Assembly (NCBI GenBank): GCA_012960515.1
Contig: DUBD01000241.1
Span: 32,836 to 67,804 of the forward strand
Length of the DNA stretch: 34,969 bases
Reading direction: 5' to 3'
Source: Bacteroidota bacterium
GTDB lineage: Bacteria; Bacteroidota; Rhodothermia; Rhodothermales; Rubricoccaceae
Below, piece after piece: positions 1 to 8,421 of the stretch. Each line of letters starts with the position of its first letter. The first letter of the stretch is position 1. A model generated the notes under the pieces. That model was not told the origin of the DNA. It saw only the letters and a list, made by a program, of their open reading frames with translations, and ran no database searches. The position numbers were made by a program, and so were the translations under genes.

Positions 1-1
1 C

Positions 2-811
2 AACAGTGACGGCAGGGAGACATGCGCGAACTGCCCGAGCGGGTGGATCCAGCCGAGCAACGGGCAGACGTCGTGCAGCGAGTGCGGCGCCGGCAGCTAC
101 GACGACGGCGGCGAGACGTGCGAGCAGACCTGGGTCAACCAGACGCCGGACGCGTTTTACGACTGCCTCGATTTCTGGGACGCCTCCAACGGCCTCGCCT
201 TCAGCGACGCCGTGGACGGGGTGTTCCCCTTCCTCCGCACCTCGGACGGCGGGCGGACGTGGACGCCGATCCCTGCGGAGAACCTCCCGCCCGCGCAGGA
301 TGGCGAAGGCTCGTTCGCCTCCAGCGGGACGTGCCTCGTGACCACTGGCGAAGCGACGGCCTGGCAGGCGACCGGCAACGCCGAGACGCCTCGGCTCCTC
401 ACCACCACGGACCGGGGCGCGACGTGGCAGACGACGGACCTCCCGCTCGCGGGCGGTGAGGCCGCGGGCGGTGCCTCCGTCGCGCTCGGCCCCGACGGGC
501 TGGCGGTGGTCGTGGGCGGAGACATCGCGGCCCCGAACGAGTTCGCGCCTGCGGTCGCGGTCTCTGAGGATGGCGGCGCGACGTGGGAAGCAGGCGGGGC
601 GCTCCCATTCACCGGGGCGCTTTACGGCGCTGCGTTCGTGCCCGGCACCCGCACCGTGATCGGTGTGGGGCCCGGCGGGGTGGCCCTCTCGCGGGACGCG
701 GGCCGCACGTGGAGCACGCTATCCACGGAGACGCACTGGGGGCTGAGCGCCGCGGGATCCACGCTCTGGCTGGTCGGTCCCGAGGGGCGGGTGACGCGCG
801 TCGATCCGTAG
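2..811 (+). CDS. YCF48/BNR-like beta-propeller 'oxidoreductase' family protein, 5'-truncated by window edge, preceded in frame by a Cys-rich repeat
   Basis: Frame 2 is open from base 2 to the stop at 809-811. Repeated T(S)DGGxTW Asp-box motifs and FYDCLDFWDASNGLAFSDAVDG. N-terminal part reads NSDGRETCANCPSGWIQPSNGQTSCSECGAGSYDDGGETC. Confidence 0.8.
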   Translation, partial: NSDGRETCANCPSGWIQPSNGQTSCSECGAGSYDDGGETCEQTWVNQTPDAFYDCLDFWDASNGLAFSDAVDGVFPFLRTSDGGRTWTPIPAENLPPAQDGEGSFASSGTCLVTTGEATAWQATGNAETPRLLTTTDRGATWQTTDLPLAGGEAAGGASVALGPDGLAVVVGGDIAAPNEFAPAVAVSEDGGATWEAGGALPFTGALYGAAFVPGTRTVIGVGPGGVALSRDAGRTWSTLSTETHWGLSAAGSTLWLVGPEGRVTRVDP

Positions 812-912
812 CGCGCCGCGCTGTCCCTCGCGCAGGCCTGCACGGCCCGCCGCCCGTCCGGCTGGCTGGCACTCGCGCTCGGCGAGGAGGACCGCCAGCC
901 GAGCGGACAGAC

Positions 913-946
913 CGCGGGGGCGCCAGCCGATGCCAGCGCCCCCGCG
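913..946. terminator. Perfect 11-bp inverted repeat between convergent genes (likely bidirectional terminator)
   Basis: CGCGGGGGCGC-(12 nt)-GCGCCCCCGCG, between stops at 811 (+) and 967 (-). Confidence 0.65.
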
Positions 947-966
947 TCTCGTCTCGCCGGCGTGGG

Positions 967-3900
967 CTACTTCACGACCGTGAGGCGCCGCGTGGCGCTC
1001 TGGCCGCCTGCGTCCAGGCGCACGAGGTAGGCGCCGGCCGCCAGCGCGCGGCTGTCGAACCGGGCGGTGTGGGCGCCCGCGGGCCGTGTGCCCTCCGCGA
1101 GCACGGCCACCTCGCGACCGAGGAGGTCGTAGACGGCGAGGCGGACCGCGCCCTCGGCGGGCAGCACGTACGCCACCGTGGCCGACTGGCGGACCGGGTT
1201 GGGGTACGCGGCCTCCAGGCCGAACGCCGCCTCCGCCTGCTCAGACACGAGGTCGCCGCTCTTGGCGGAGTTGCCGGTCTGGCTGCAGTAGAGGTACGGG
1301 TCCTCGTCGCCAATGAGGAAGCTCTCGCTCTCCACCGCGAGGTTGTCCCAGTAGAGGTGCCGCGCCGTCACGAGGCTCTCCATGAACGTGCACGTCGGTG
1401 CGCCCTTCGGAGCGCGGGGCGTGCCGCTCACGCCGAGCTGTGCGAGCGTCTCTTCCACGACGCCAAGGTCGGGCGAGACGACGCCCCAGCCCACGAGCGC
1501 GAACGCGGCCTGCTCGGGTACCGGGAGCGCCAGCTGGTCGAAGACGCCCTCGACCGGGTCGTACTCCGTCAGCGTCGGCACGTAGGCGGCCTCCTCCATC
1601 GCGCGGCGGATCTCCCAGTTGGTGATCGTGCCGGAGGGGCCGGCCACCATCACGGGCGTCCCGTCCACGTCGGTGATGCCGCCGGTGTGGCCCGCGGCCC
1701 GTCGGGCGTCCAGCAGCACCTTGGAGATCGTGCCGGCCGTACGGGGCGTCGCGAAGGACGTGCCGCTGGCGCTCTGCTGGCCGCTCTCGCACTCCGCGCA
1801 GTAGGGCAGCGTCTGCGTGAAGTCACCGACCACGTCCGGGAGGGTACCCGAGAGCAGCTGGCGGCCGTTGGACGTGCCCTCCTCGAAGCCGGCCACGCCG
1901 ATGCTCCACCACGGCCCGGCCGTCCCGTCCTGGATGGCGGTGGACGGCGAGTTGTCCGCCGCGCCGATGTGGAGCTTACCGTTCGTGACGACGCCGAGGT
2001 ACGAGTTGTTGATGTGGTAGGGCAGCGGAAGGCTGCCGATCGCGCCGTAGGACGTGGACACGATGTCGATCTCCGGGTGCGTGAACGCAAAGGTCTCGCT
2101 CGCGTCCGTGATCCCCTCCACGAACACCACGATGGCGTCCGGGTTGGCGCGGAGCACGGCCGCACTCGTCCCGACGCCGTGCGTATCGCTCTCGTCGTCC
2201 GGGAGGAGAATGCGCGAGCCCGGGTCGTAGGAGATCGCCATCACGTTGGTCCCGGCGAACCAGTACAGCTCGCCCGGCTGGACGTTGGCCCACACGGCCG
2301 CGTCGGCCGCGAAGTCCGCCGCGAAGTCGCCCGTGCGCGTGAGGCGGATCGTGTGCGCCTCGTCGATGCCGAAGGCGTCCAGCACGTCCTGGGTCACGCT
2401 GCTCGGCGCGGCCGTCGGGTAGAGCTCGCCGCCGGCGTTGTAGAAGTCGTGGTAGGGGTTGATGCCGGAGTCGATCACGGAGACCACCACGCGAGCGTCG
2501 TCGCCAGAGGCGGGCGGATCGGCCGGCTCCTCGGGCTCGGGGTCCGTGCCCGGGTCGTCACCATCGCCGCCGCCGATCGTGTACGAGGCCGTGCCGCTGG
2601 CGGAGTCGTAGCTGGTCTGGCCGGGCGTGATCCCGAGAGCGCCTGCCCAGAGGGAGGTCGCGACGTTGGCGGAGAACGCCGCCAGCCGGTCGCCGGCTCG
2701 GGCCGCGCGTCCGGACTGGTCGATGTCGCCCGTGAGGTCCGCGGGCGGCGCTGCGACCGTCAGGAGGGCGGGGGAGACGGTCCAGGTGATGCGGCCGGAC
2801 CCGGCGTCCCACGTGCCGGGGATCTCGCCCATGCCTCGGCCGGAGCCGTCGGCGGCCCGTACGCCGTAGTCGAACGAGGGCGCGTCCAGAGCGAAGCCGG
2901 CCAGCCCTGCGCTCACGAGCGTCCGGCGGGCGGAGAGCTGGTAGCGGACCGTGGTGGCGTCGGCCTTGAGCAGGTCGAACTCGACGCTGTAGTCCTGCAT
3001 CGCGCCGAGTTGGAAGCCGGCGGCGAGGAGCGTGCTCGGCGTCGCCTCGGCGAGGTCGGGGACGCGGAGCGTGATGAGCAGGTCCCCGTCTTCCGCGACG
3101 CTCACGTCCGCGATGTCCGTGCCGGGGTTGCCGCCGTCCCCCTCGTCATCGACCAGGACCACGCCTTCGGGCAAGCTCTCGCCGTCTCCGCCGATGGTGC
3201 GGAGGTAGGGCGTGGGGTCCAGGCCGTAGGCCGCGGCGACGGAGGCGTACGCGTTGACGTAGCCCGCGCCGGCTTCCCATGCCTCGTACTCCAGCTCCGT
3301 TGCGGTATCGCGGAGGATGGCGTAGACCTCGTCCGGGGTGAGCTGCGGGTTGGCCTCCAGCATGAGCGCCGCGATTCCGGCGACGTGGGGCGTTGCCATG
3401 GAGGTGCCCTGCATGGAGCTGTAGCGCGGGTTGTCCGGCTGGATGCCCGTCGCGCAGAGCGGGGAGACGCCGCACGGGGAGATGATCCCGACGCCTGGTG
3501 CGGTCACGTCTGGCTCGTTGACGTAGGTCCAGGTCCGGCCGTCGTAGGTCTGGAAGACGCCGCTCTCGCCCGCGTTGCCTCGCGAGGAGAAGTCCGCCAG
3601 CGTCTGGCCGTCCTTGTTGCCGGCGGCAACGGAGACGACCCACGGGGCCTGGCTGTAGGGGTTGTGCGTGTCCGCGCTCGGCCCGTCGTTGCCTGCGGCG
3701 AAGAAGACGGAGATGCCGCGCTGGTAGGCGCGATACGAGGCCTCATTGACGGGGTCCGCGGGGTCGAACGCACCGGAGGAGCCCCAGGAGTTCGTGATCA
3801 CGCGGATGCCGTAGCGGAACTGGTTGGCGATGGCGTAATCGAACCCGCCGACGATGTCCAGCACGAGGACCACGCCGCCTGAGCCATAGCCGATGAGGTC

Positions 3901-4584
3901 CGCGCCGGGGGCGACGCCCTCGTGGAGCCCGCCGCTGGCGGCACCTGTGCCGCCCACCGTGCCGGCGACGTGCGTGCCGTGGCCGGAGTTGGTGTCCGTC
4001 GTGGGCACGTCCTCGATGTAGGTGGCCGGGAGGATGCTCGTGTACGAGCTGAGGTTCTGGCTTCCCAGCACGTTCTGGACGAGGTTGCGCCCGAGCTGGA
4101 GGTCCGGGTGGGTGCCGTCCACACCGGAATCGTGCACGACGACGCCGACGCCGCGGCCGGAGACGGGCAGCCCGCCGTTCCAGCGGCGGAACTGGGCATC
4201 GGTGCGCACGCCGTTCACGCCCGTCAGCTCCGTGGCCTCTGCGTTGAGCAGGGAGACGCGGTGGTTCGGCCACACGGAGCGCACGCCCTCCAGGTTCGCG
4301 ATGGCCTCGATCTGGGACCGCGTGCCGACGACGCCCGCGATGGGCAGCGTCTGGAACGTGATGCCCTTGGTGATCCCGAGACCGGAGAGCAGTTGCGTCT
4401 GGGCGGCGGAGAGCGGCCCGTCCTGGTCGAACGTCACGACGACCGTGAGGGTCTCGGCGGGACGGAGGGCGTCCAGCGTGGCGCGAAGGCCGGGGCCGAG
4501 CCGAGCCTGAGCGGTGGCGAGGTCCGCGCTGAGGGCGAGCGCCAGCGCGGCGAGCGCGAGGCGGGGGAGGAACGAAAGGCGCAT
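967..4584 (-). CDS. Secreted serine protease with two subtilisin-like (S8) domains and a T9SS type A C-terminal sorting domain
   Basis: Signal peptide MRLSFLPRLALAALALALSADLATAQA; first triad VVHDSGVDGTHPD / NSGHGTHVAGT / GTSMATPHVAG; second triad VVVSVIDSGINPYHDF / DTHGVGTSAAV / SGTSFATPRTAG; C-terminus YPNPVRQSATVAYVLP...LYDLLGREV-like...LTVVK. Confidence 0.9.
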   Translation of the reverse strand: MRLSFLPRLALAALALALSADLATAQARLGPGLRATLDALRPAETLTVVVTFDQDGPLSAAQTQLLSGLGITKGITFQTLPIAGVVGTRSQIEAIANLEGVRSVWPNHRVSLLNAEATELTGVNGVRTDAQFRRWNGGLPVSGRGVGVVVHDSGVDGTHPDLQLGRNLVQNVLGSQNLSSYTSILPATYIEDVPTTDTNSGHGTHVAGTVGGTGAASGGLHEGVAPGADLIGYGSGGVVLVLDIVGGFDYAIANQFRYGIRVITNSWGSSGAFDPADPVNEASYRAYQRGISVFFAAGNDGPSADTHNPYSQAPWVVSVAAGNKDGQTLADFSSRGNAGESGVFQTYDGRTWTYVNEPDVTAPGVGIISPCGVSPLCATGIQPDNPRYSSMQGTSMATPHVAGIAALMLEANPQLTPDEVYAILRDTATELEYEAWEAGAGYVNAYASVAAAYGLDPTPYLRTIGGDGESLPEGVVLVDDEGDGGNPGTDIADVSVAEDGDLLITLRVPDLAEATPSTLLAAGFQLGAMQDYSVEFDLLKADATTVRYQLSARRTLVSAGLAGFALDAPSFDYGVRAADGSGRGMGEIPGTWDAGSGRITWTVSPALLTVAAPPADLTGDIDQSGRAARAGDRLAAFSANVATSLWAGALGITPGQTSYDSASGTASYTIGGGDGDDPGTDPEPEEPADPPASGDDARVVVSVIDSGINPYHDFYNAGGELYPTAAPSSVTQDVLDAFGIDEAHTIRLTRTGDFAADFAADAAVWANVQPGELYWFAGTNVMAISYDPGSRILLPDDESDTHGVGTSAAVLRANPDAIVVFVEGITDASETFAFTHPEIDIVSTSYGAIGSLPLPYHINNSYLGVVTNGKLHIGAADNSPSTAIQDGTAGPWWSIGVAGFEEGTSNGRQLLSGTLPDVVGDFTQTLPYCAECESGQQSASGTSFATPRTAGTISKVLLDARRAAGHTGGITDVDGTPVMVAGPSGTITNWEIRRAMEEAAYVPTLTEYDPVEGVFDQLALPVPEQAAFALVGWGVVSPDLGVVEETLAQLGVSGTPRAPKGAPTCTFMESLVTARHLYWDNLAVESESFLIGDEDPYLYCSQTGNSAKSGDLVSEQAEAAFGLEAAYPNPVRQSATVAYVLPAEGAVRLAVYDLLGREVAVLAEGTRPAGAHTARFDSRALAAGAYLVRLDAGGQSATRRLTVVK

Positions 4585-4753
4585 GGAGGGGCAGAGGAGG
4601 GGAACGCCCCAAGGTGCCTGGCCCTCCCGGCGCGCTCCAGCAACGGTCCGGCCAAGTCTGCGTCGGACCCGCGCGCGGCGCGGCGTCGGTGGTGTCCTAC
4701 AGGCCCGGCTGGCGGTCGTCCTCGGCGAGGGCGAGCGTCCGCCGACCGGGGTC

Positions 4754-7078
4754 TCAGAACTCCAGCGTGTAGCTGAGGACCGGGAGCGGGTACCCCTCAC
4801 GGATCTGCTCGACGGCCCGCTGCTGGAGGTTGTAGTCCAGCGCGGTGTCCTTCGCGCCGAGGGCGTTCTTGAGCTGGAGCGCCCACACGTGGGAGGCGCG
4901 GGGCCCATTGACGCGGTACGTCAGCGTCAGGCCCGCGAGCCACGTCGCGGGGAGTCGCTCCTCGAACGCGCGCGATTCGTCGAAGACGACCTCTTCGCGC
5001 TGGCGGGAGGCCGCCGCGTCCACCGGCGAGATCCGCTCGCCGCCGAGCGCCGCCAGCCGCACGTTGACGCCCAGCAGGTTGCGCCCGATCTCCACCTCGC
5101 GCCCCGCCAGCGCGTTGACGGCGTACCGCTGGTCGAACCGCGTCGGCCGCCAGACGCCGTCTCCGCCGCGGTATCGGGAGCGGAACAGCGAGCCGGTCAG
5201 GAGGGCGTAGAACCCGTCGCGCAGGGGGCGTTCCAGCGTGAGCTCCACGCCCACGTTCTCGCCCGCGCCGTCGTTCACGAGGGGCTCCGCGAAGGTCCAG
5301 TCCTGCCGGAAGTTGAGGAGGGAGAACGAGCTGTCCGCGATCACCGGCGCGTCAAACAAGCGCTGCAGGTAGCCCTCCACGCGCACGCGAAGCGTCCCGG
5401 AGACCTCGCGCGAGGTGCCCACGACGACGTGGTGCGCGCGCGTGAACCCGAGGTCCCGGTTGGGCTGCGCGCCCTCCTCGGGGGAGACGAGGTAGAGGCG
5501 GAGTGGCTCAGTCTGGCTGTGGAGGCCGTAGCCGAGCGTGACCGACTGGCGGTCGCTGAGCGCGAGACGAAGGCCGGCGCGGGGCTCGATGGCCGTCGCG
5601 CCCGTGAGGGCGAGGTGCTGCGCGTGGAGCCCGGCGGTGAGGTCCACGCCTTGTGCGGGCGTGACGCGCGACTGCGCGAACGCCTCCACGAGCGTGCTCG
5701 CGCCCGCGCTCTCCGCCAGCGGGGCGAGGGGAGCCCCCTCGCCGGGGGCCGAGTGGAGGTCGAGGTCGTAGAGGAGCCGCTGGGCGAGGACGCCCGCGCG
5801 AAGGCGGTGGCGCGCGTTCCACTTGTGGTGGACCGTGGAGCCGAGGACGAGGCGGGCGTCGGTGGAGCGGAGCGCGAAGTCCGGGGCGAGCGAGAGGTCG
5901 TCCGCCAGCCGGTCCTGGTCCCAGGCGGTGTGCCGCGCGCTGGCGGCGGCCGTGGAGCGGAGGTAAGTGCGGCTCCCGAGGACGAGGTGGTGGCTCACGC
6001 CTCCCGCGCCCACGCCGAGGTCCAGCGCCGTCCGCATCCGGTCCCACTGCTCGTACTCCCAGGTCGTCGAGTCGCGGTTCTCGGGCTGCGTCTGCGCGTC
6101 CAGCCCGCCGAGCCCCCAGACCTCGAAGCGGCCCGCCCGGCGCGTGGGGACGGCCACCTTGAAGGCGAGGTCCTGGTACGTGATGCCGCCTTCGGTCGGG
6201 AGCAGCGGGAGGAGCAGCCCGAGCGTGGAGTAGCGGTAGTTCGCGAGGTACGTCGCGTCCGAGCCGGCCCGGATCGGCCCCTCGGAGGCGACTTCCAGGC
6301 CGATGACGCCGAGTTGGACCGCGTGCTCGCGCGTGGACGGGTTGCCCGTGCGGAAGCGCATGTCGAAGACGCCCGCCAGCGCGTCGCCGTACTCGGCGGG
6401 GAAGGCGCCCGTGAAGGCGTCGGAGTCGGCGAGGAGGCGGCCGCTGAACAGCGTGAGGCCGCCGCCGCCCGCGACGGTCAATCCTGCGAAGTGGCTCGGC
6501 GTGGGGATGGGCACGCCCTCCAGCCTCCACCCGACCCCCTTGGGGGCGTTGCCCCGGATGGCGAGCGCGTTGTCTTGAACGCCGCTCCCGGACGTGGCGA
6601 CCCCGGCGAAGGCCGCCGCCAGCCGGGCGGGGTCGTCCACGGCGCCCGCGTAGCGCCTCGCCTCCTCGACGGAGAACGAGCGGGCGCTGACGGTCGCCAT
6701 GTCGTCCAGCGCGCGGCCCTCTCGTGCCTCCGCCTGCACCACGACGCCCTCACCCTCCAGCGGCTGCTCCGTGAGGGCGATCTCCAGCACGGTCTCGTGT
6801 CCGGCACGGACGAGCACGTTGGGCACGCGCCGCGTGGCGTAGCCGAGGAAGCGGACCTCCAGCGTGTGCCGGCCGAGCGGAACGCGCGCGAGGGCGAAGC
6901 GCCCATCCGCATCGCTGGCGGCGCCGATGAGCGGGTCCGAGTGGAGGACGGTGACCGTCGCGCCCGGGAGCGGCGCGCGGGAGTCGGCATCGAGGACGGT
7001 GCCGCGGACGGTCTGGGTGCTTTGCGCGAGGGCGGGCGCGGCGAGGAGCAGAAGGAGGGGGGCGACGAGGCGGAGCAT
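4754..7078 (-). CDS. TonB-dependent receptor with N-terminal carboxypeptidase-regulatory-like domain
   Basis: Signal peptide MLRLVAPLLLLLAAPALAQS; TVRGTVLDADSRAPLPGATVTVLHSD...GRFALARVPLGRHTLEVRFLGY; plug-like and barrel-like sequence ending in an aromatic residue (VLSYTLEF). Confidence 0.85.
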   Translation of the reverse strand: MLRLVAPLLLLLAAPALAQSTQTVRGTVLDADSRAPLPGATVTVLHSDPLIGAASDADGRFALARVPLGRHTLEVRFLGYATRRVPNVLVRAGHETVLEIALTEQPLEGEGVVVQAEAREGRALDDMATVSARSFSVEEARRYAGAVDDPARLAAAFAGVATSGSGVQDNALAIRGNAPKGVGWRLEGVPIPTPSHFAGLTVAGGGGLTLFSGRLLADSDAFTGAFPAEYGDALAGVFDMRFRTGNPSTREHAVQLGVIGLEVASEGPIRAGSDATYLANYRYSTLGLLLPLLPTEGGITYQDLAFKVAVPTRRAGRFEVWGLGGLDAQTQPENRDSTTWEYEQWDRMRTALDLGVGAGGVSHHLVLGSRTYLRSTAAASARHTAWDQDRLADDLSLAPDFALRSTDARLVLGSTVHHKWNARHRLRAGVLAQRLLYDLDLHSAPGEGAPLAPLAESAGASTLVEAFAQSRVTPAQGVDLTAGLHAQHLALTGATAIEPRAGLRLALSDRQSVTLGYGLHSQTEPLRLYLVSPEEGAQPNRDLGFTRAHHVVVGTSREVSGTLRVRVEGYLQRLFDAPVIADSSFSLLNFRQDWTFAEPLVNDGAGENVGVELTLERPLRDGFYALLTGSLFRSRYRGGDGVWRPTRFDQRYAVNALAGREVEIGRNLLGVNVRLAALGGERISPVDAAASRQREEVVFDESRAFEERLPATWLAGLTLTYRVNGPRASHVWALQLKNALGAKDTALDYNLQQRAVEQIREGYPLPVLSYTLEF

Positions 7079-7144
7079 CGGGGCGGGGAGGGACGGCCCG
7101 TAGCCTATCCGCCTCGGCCCCTGCCGTTCGACCACGCCCGGCGA

Positions 7145-7185
7145 TCTGGACCTGTTCTGAGGTCCAATCCCGGTGGTCTGGACCT
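7145..7185. promoter_or_regulatory. Candidate regulator-binding site: direct repeats TCTGGACCT plus inverted GGACCT-N6-AGGTCC
   Basis: TCTGGACCT at 7145-7153 and 7177-7185 (32-bp period); GGACCTgttctgAGGTCC at 7148-7165; lies between the AraC-type gene and the TonB receptor start at 7078. Confidence 0.45.
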
Positions 7186-7187
7186 CC

Positions 7188-8333
7188 TCAGGCCTCCGCC
7201 GCCGCGCGCTGGCGGTAGCGCGCGGGCGTGGTGCCGGTGTGCCGCTTGAACGCTGCGTTGAACGACGACTTCGCGTTGAACCCCGATTCCATCCCGATAG
7301 CCAGGACGGTCCACTCCGCGAAGGCGGGGTCCGCCAGCCGGGCCTGCGCGTCCCGCACGCGGTACCCGTTCACGAGGTCGTAGAAGCTCTTCTGCAGCCG
7401 GGTGTTGAGCACCTCCGTGAGGTTGTGCGGCGAGACGCCGAGCGCCTCCGCCAGCTCGGCGAGCGTGAGGTCCCCGCGTCGGTACGGGTGCTCGGTCTCC
7501 ATCAGCGCGAGGAGGTCGGCTTCGATCTGTGAGGCCGTGGCCTCGTCCATCCCGGAGCGGGCGTAGCGCGGGCGTGCGGCGGGGGCCTCCACCGCCTCCG
7601 CGAGCGGCGCGAAGAGGACCGGTTGCCGTAGCCCGAGGTAGCCGACGGCGTAGACGAAGGCCGTCGTACCGAGAAGCATGACGTCGTCCAGCCACGAATC
7701 GGCCGTGAGGCCGAGGGCCGGGACGGTCTCGCGGACGCCCAGCGCGAAGAGCACGCCCGCCAGCCCGAGCAGGAGGGTCACGCTGACCGTGAGGTGCCGC
7801 ACCCAGCGGAGGGTGGCCCGGGCCTCGGGCGTCTGCGCCACGCGCGGCCGCCGCTGCCGGACCCGCACGACGATGGCGACGAGGTACGCCAGCCCCAGTC
7901 CGATCTTGAACGGCGTGAGGGCCGCCATGGCCCAGGGTTGCGCCTCGGGCGTCTGCAGGACCGCGAGCTTCTCTGCGCCGCTCTGGAGGTAGAACGGCAG
8001 CAACACGCCGACGCAGAGCGCGAACGGGACCGCGTGGAGGAGGTCGCGCGGGTGGAGCCCAGTCGCGGGCGGCAACAGCTCGCGGACGTACAGGTAGAGC
8101 AGCGGCCCGTAGAGAAAGGCGAGCGGGACGTCCAGGCCGATCAGCGCGGGGACGGCCGCATCCGTGCCGGAGGCGTGGTACGCCGCCATCGCGAGATCCA
8201 CAGAGAACACCGCCATGAGCGCCGCGAGGAACCGGTTGGCGCCCACCCCTCGCGCCCGGCTCGCCAGCACGGCGGCCAGGAACAGGCCCTGGACCGCGCC
8301 CAGGACGTACACCACGTGGATCCAGCCGCTCAC
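7188..8333 (-). CDS. AraC-family transcriptional regulator with N-terminal multi-TM region
   Basis: Several hydrophobic segments from MSGWIHVVYVLGAVQGLFLAAVL, then C-terminal AraC HTH: LTLAELAEALGVSPHNLTEVLNTRLQKSFYDLVNGYRV...AIGMESGFNAKSSFNAAFKRHTGTTPARYRQ. Confidence 0.88.
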   Translation of the reverse strand: MSGWIHVVYVLGAVQGLFLAAVLASRARGVGANRFLAALMAVFSVDLAMAAYHASGTDAAVPALIGLDVPLAFLYGPLLYLYVRELLPPATGLHPRDLLHAVPFALCVGVLLPFYLQSGAEKLAVLQTPEAQPWAMAALTPFKIGLGLAYLVAIVVRVRQRRPRVAQTPEARATLRWVRHLTVSVTLLLGLAGVLFALGVRETVPALGLTADSWLDDVMLLGTTAFVYAVGYLGLRQPVLFAPLAEAVEAPAARPRYARSGMDEATASQIEADLLALMETEHPYRRGDLTLAELAEALGVSPHNLTEVLNTRLQKSFYDLVNGYRVRDAQARLADPAFAEWTVLAIGMESGFNAKSSFNAAFKRHTGTTPARYRQRAAAEA

Positions 8334-8383
8334 GCTCGCGAGGTTGACACCTGTGGGGAGAAGGTACCCACCGCCCTCGCCCG

Positions 8384-8418
8384 GCTGGCGGCTGCCCTCG
8401 GCGAGCGCGGCCGCCAGC
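8384..8418. terminator. Inverted GCTGGCGG...CCGCCAGC pair at the 3' end of rarA
   Basis: GCTGGCGG (8384-8391) and CCGCCAGC (8411-8418), just downstream of the rarA stop (8422, minus strand). Confidence 0.5.
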
Positions 8419-8421
8419 GGG

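Noticed and set aside
583-3882. 1099-aa ORF on + strand
   Set aside because: Antisense to the well-supported S8 protease; Arg/Gly/Ala/Val-rich composition typical of high-GC shadow frames, no family motifs.
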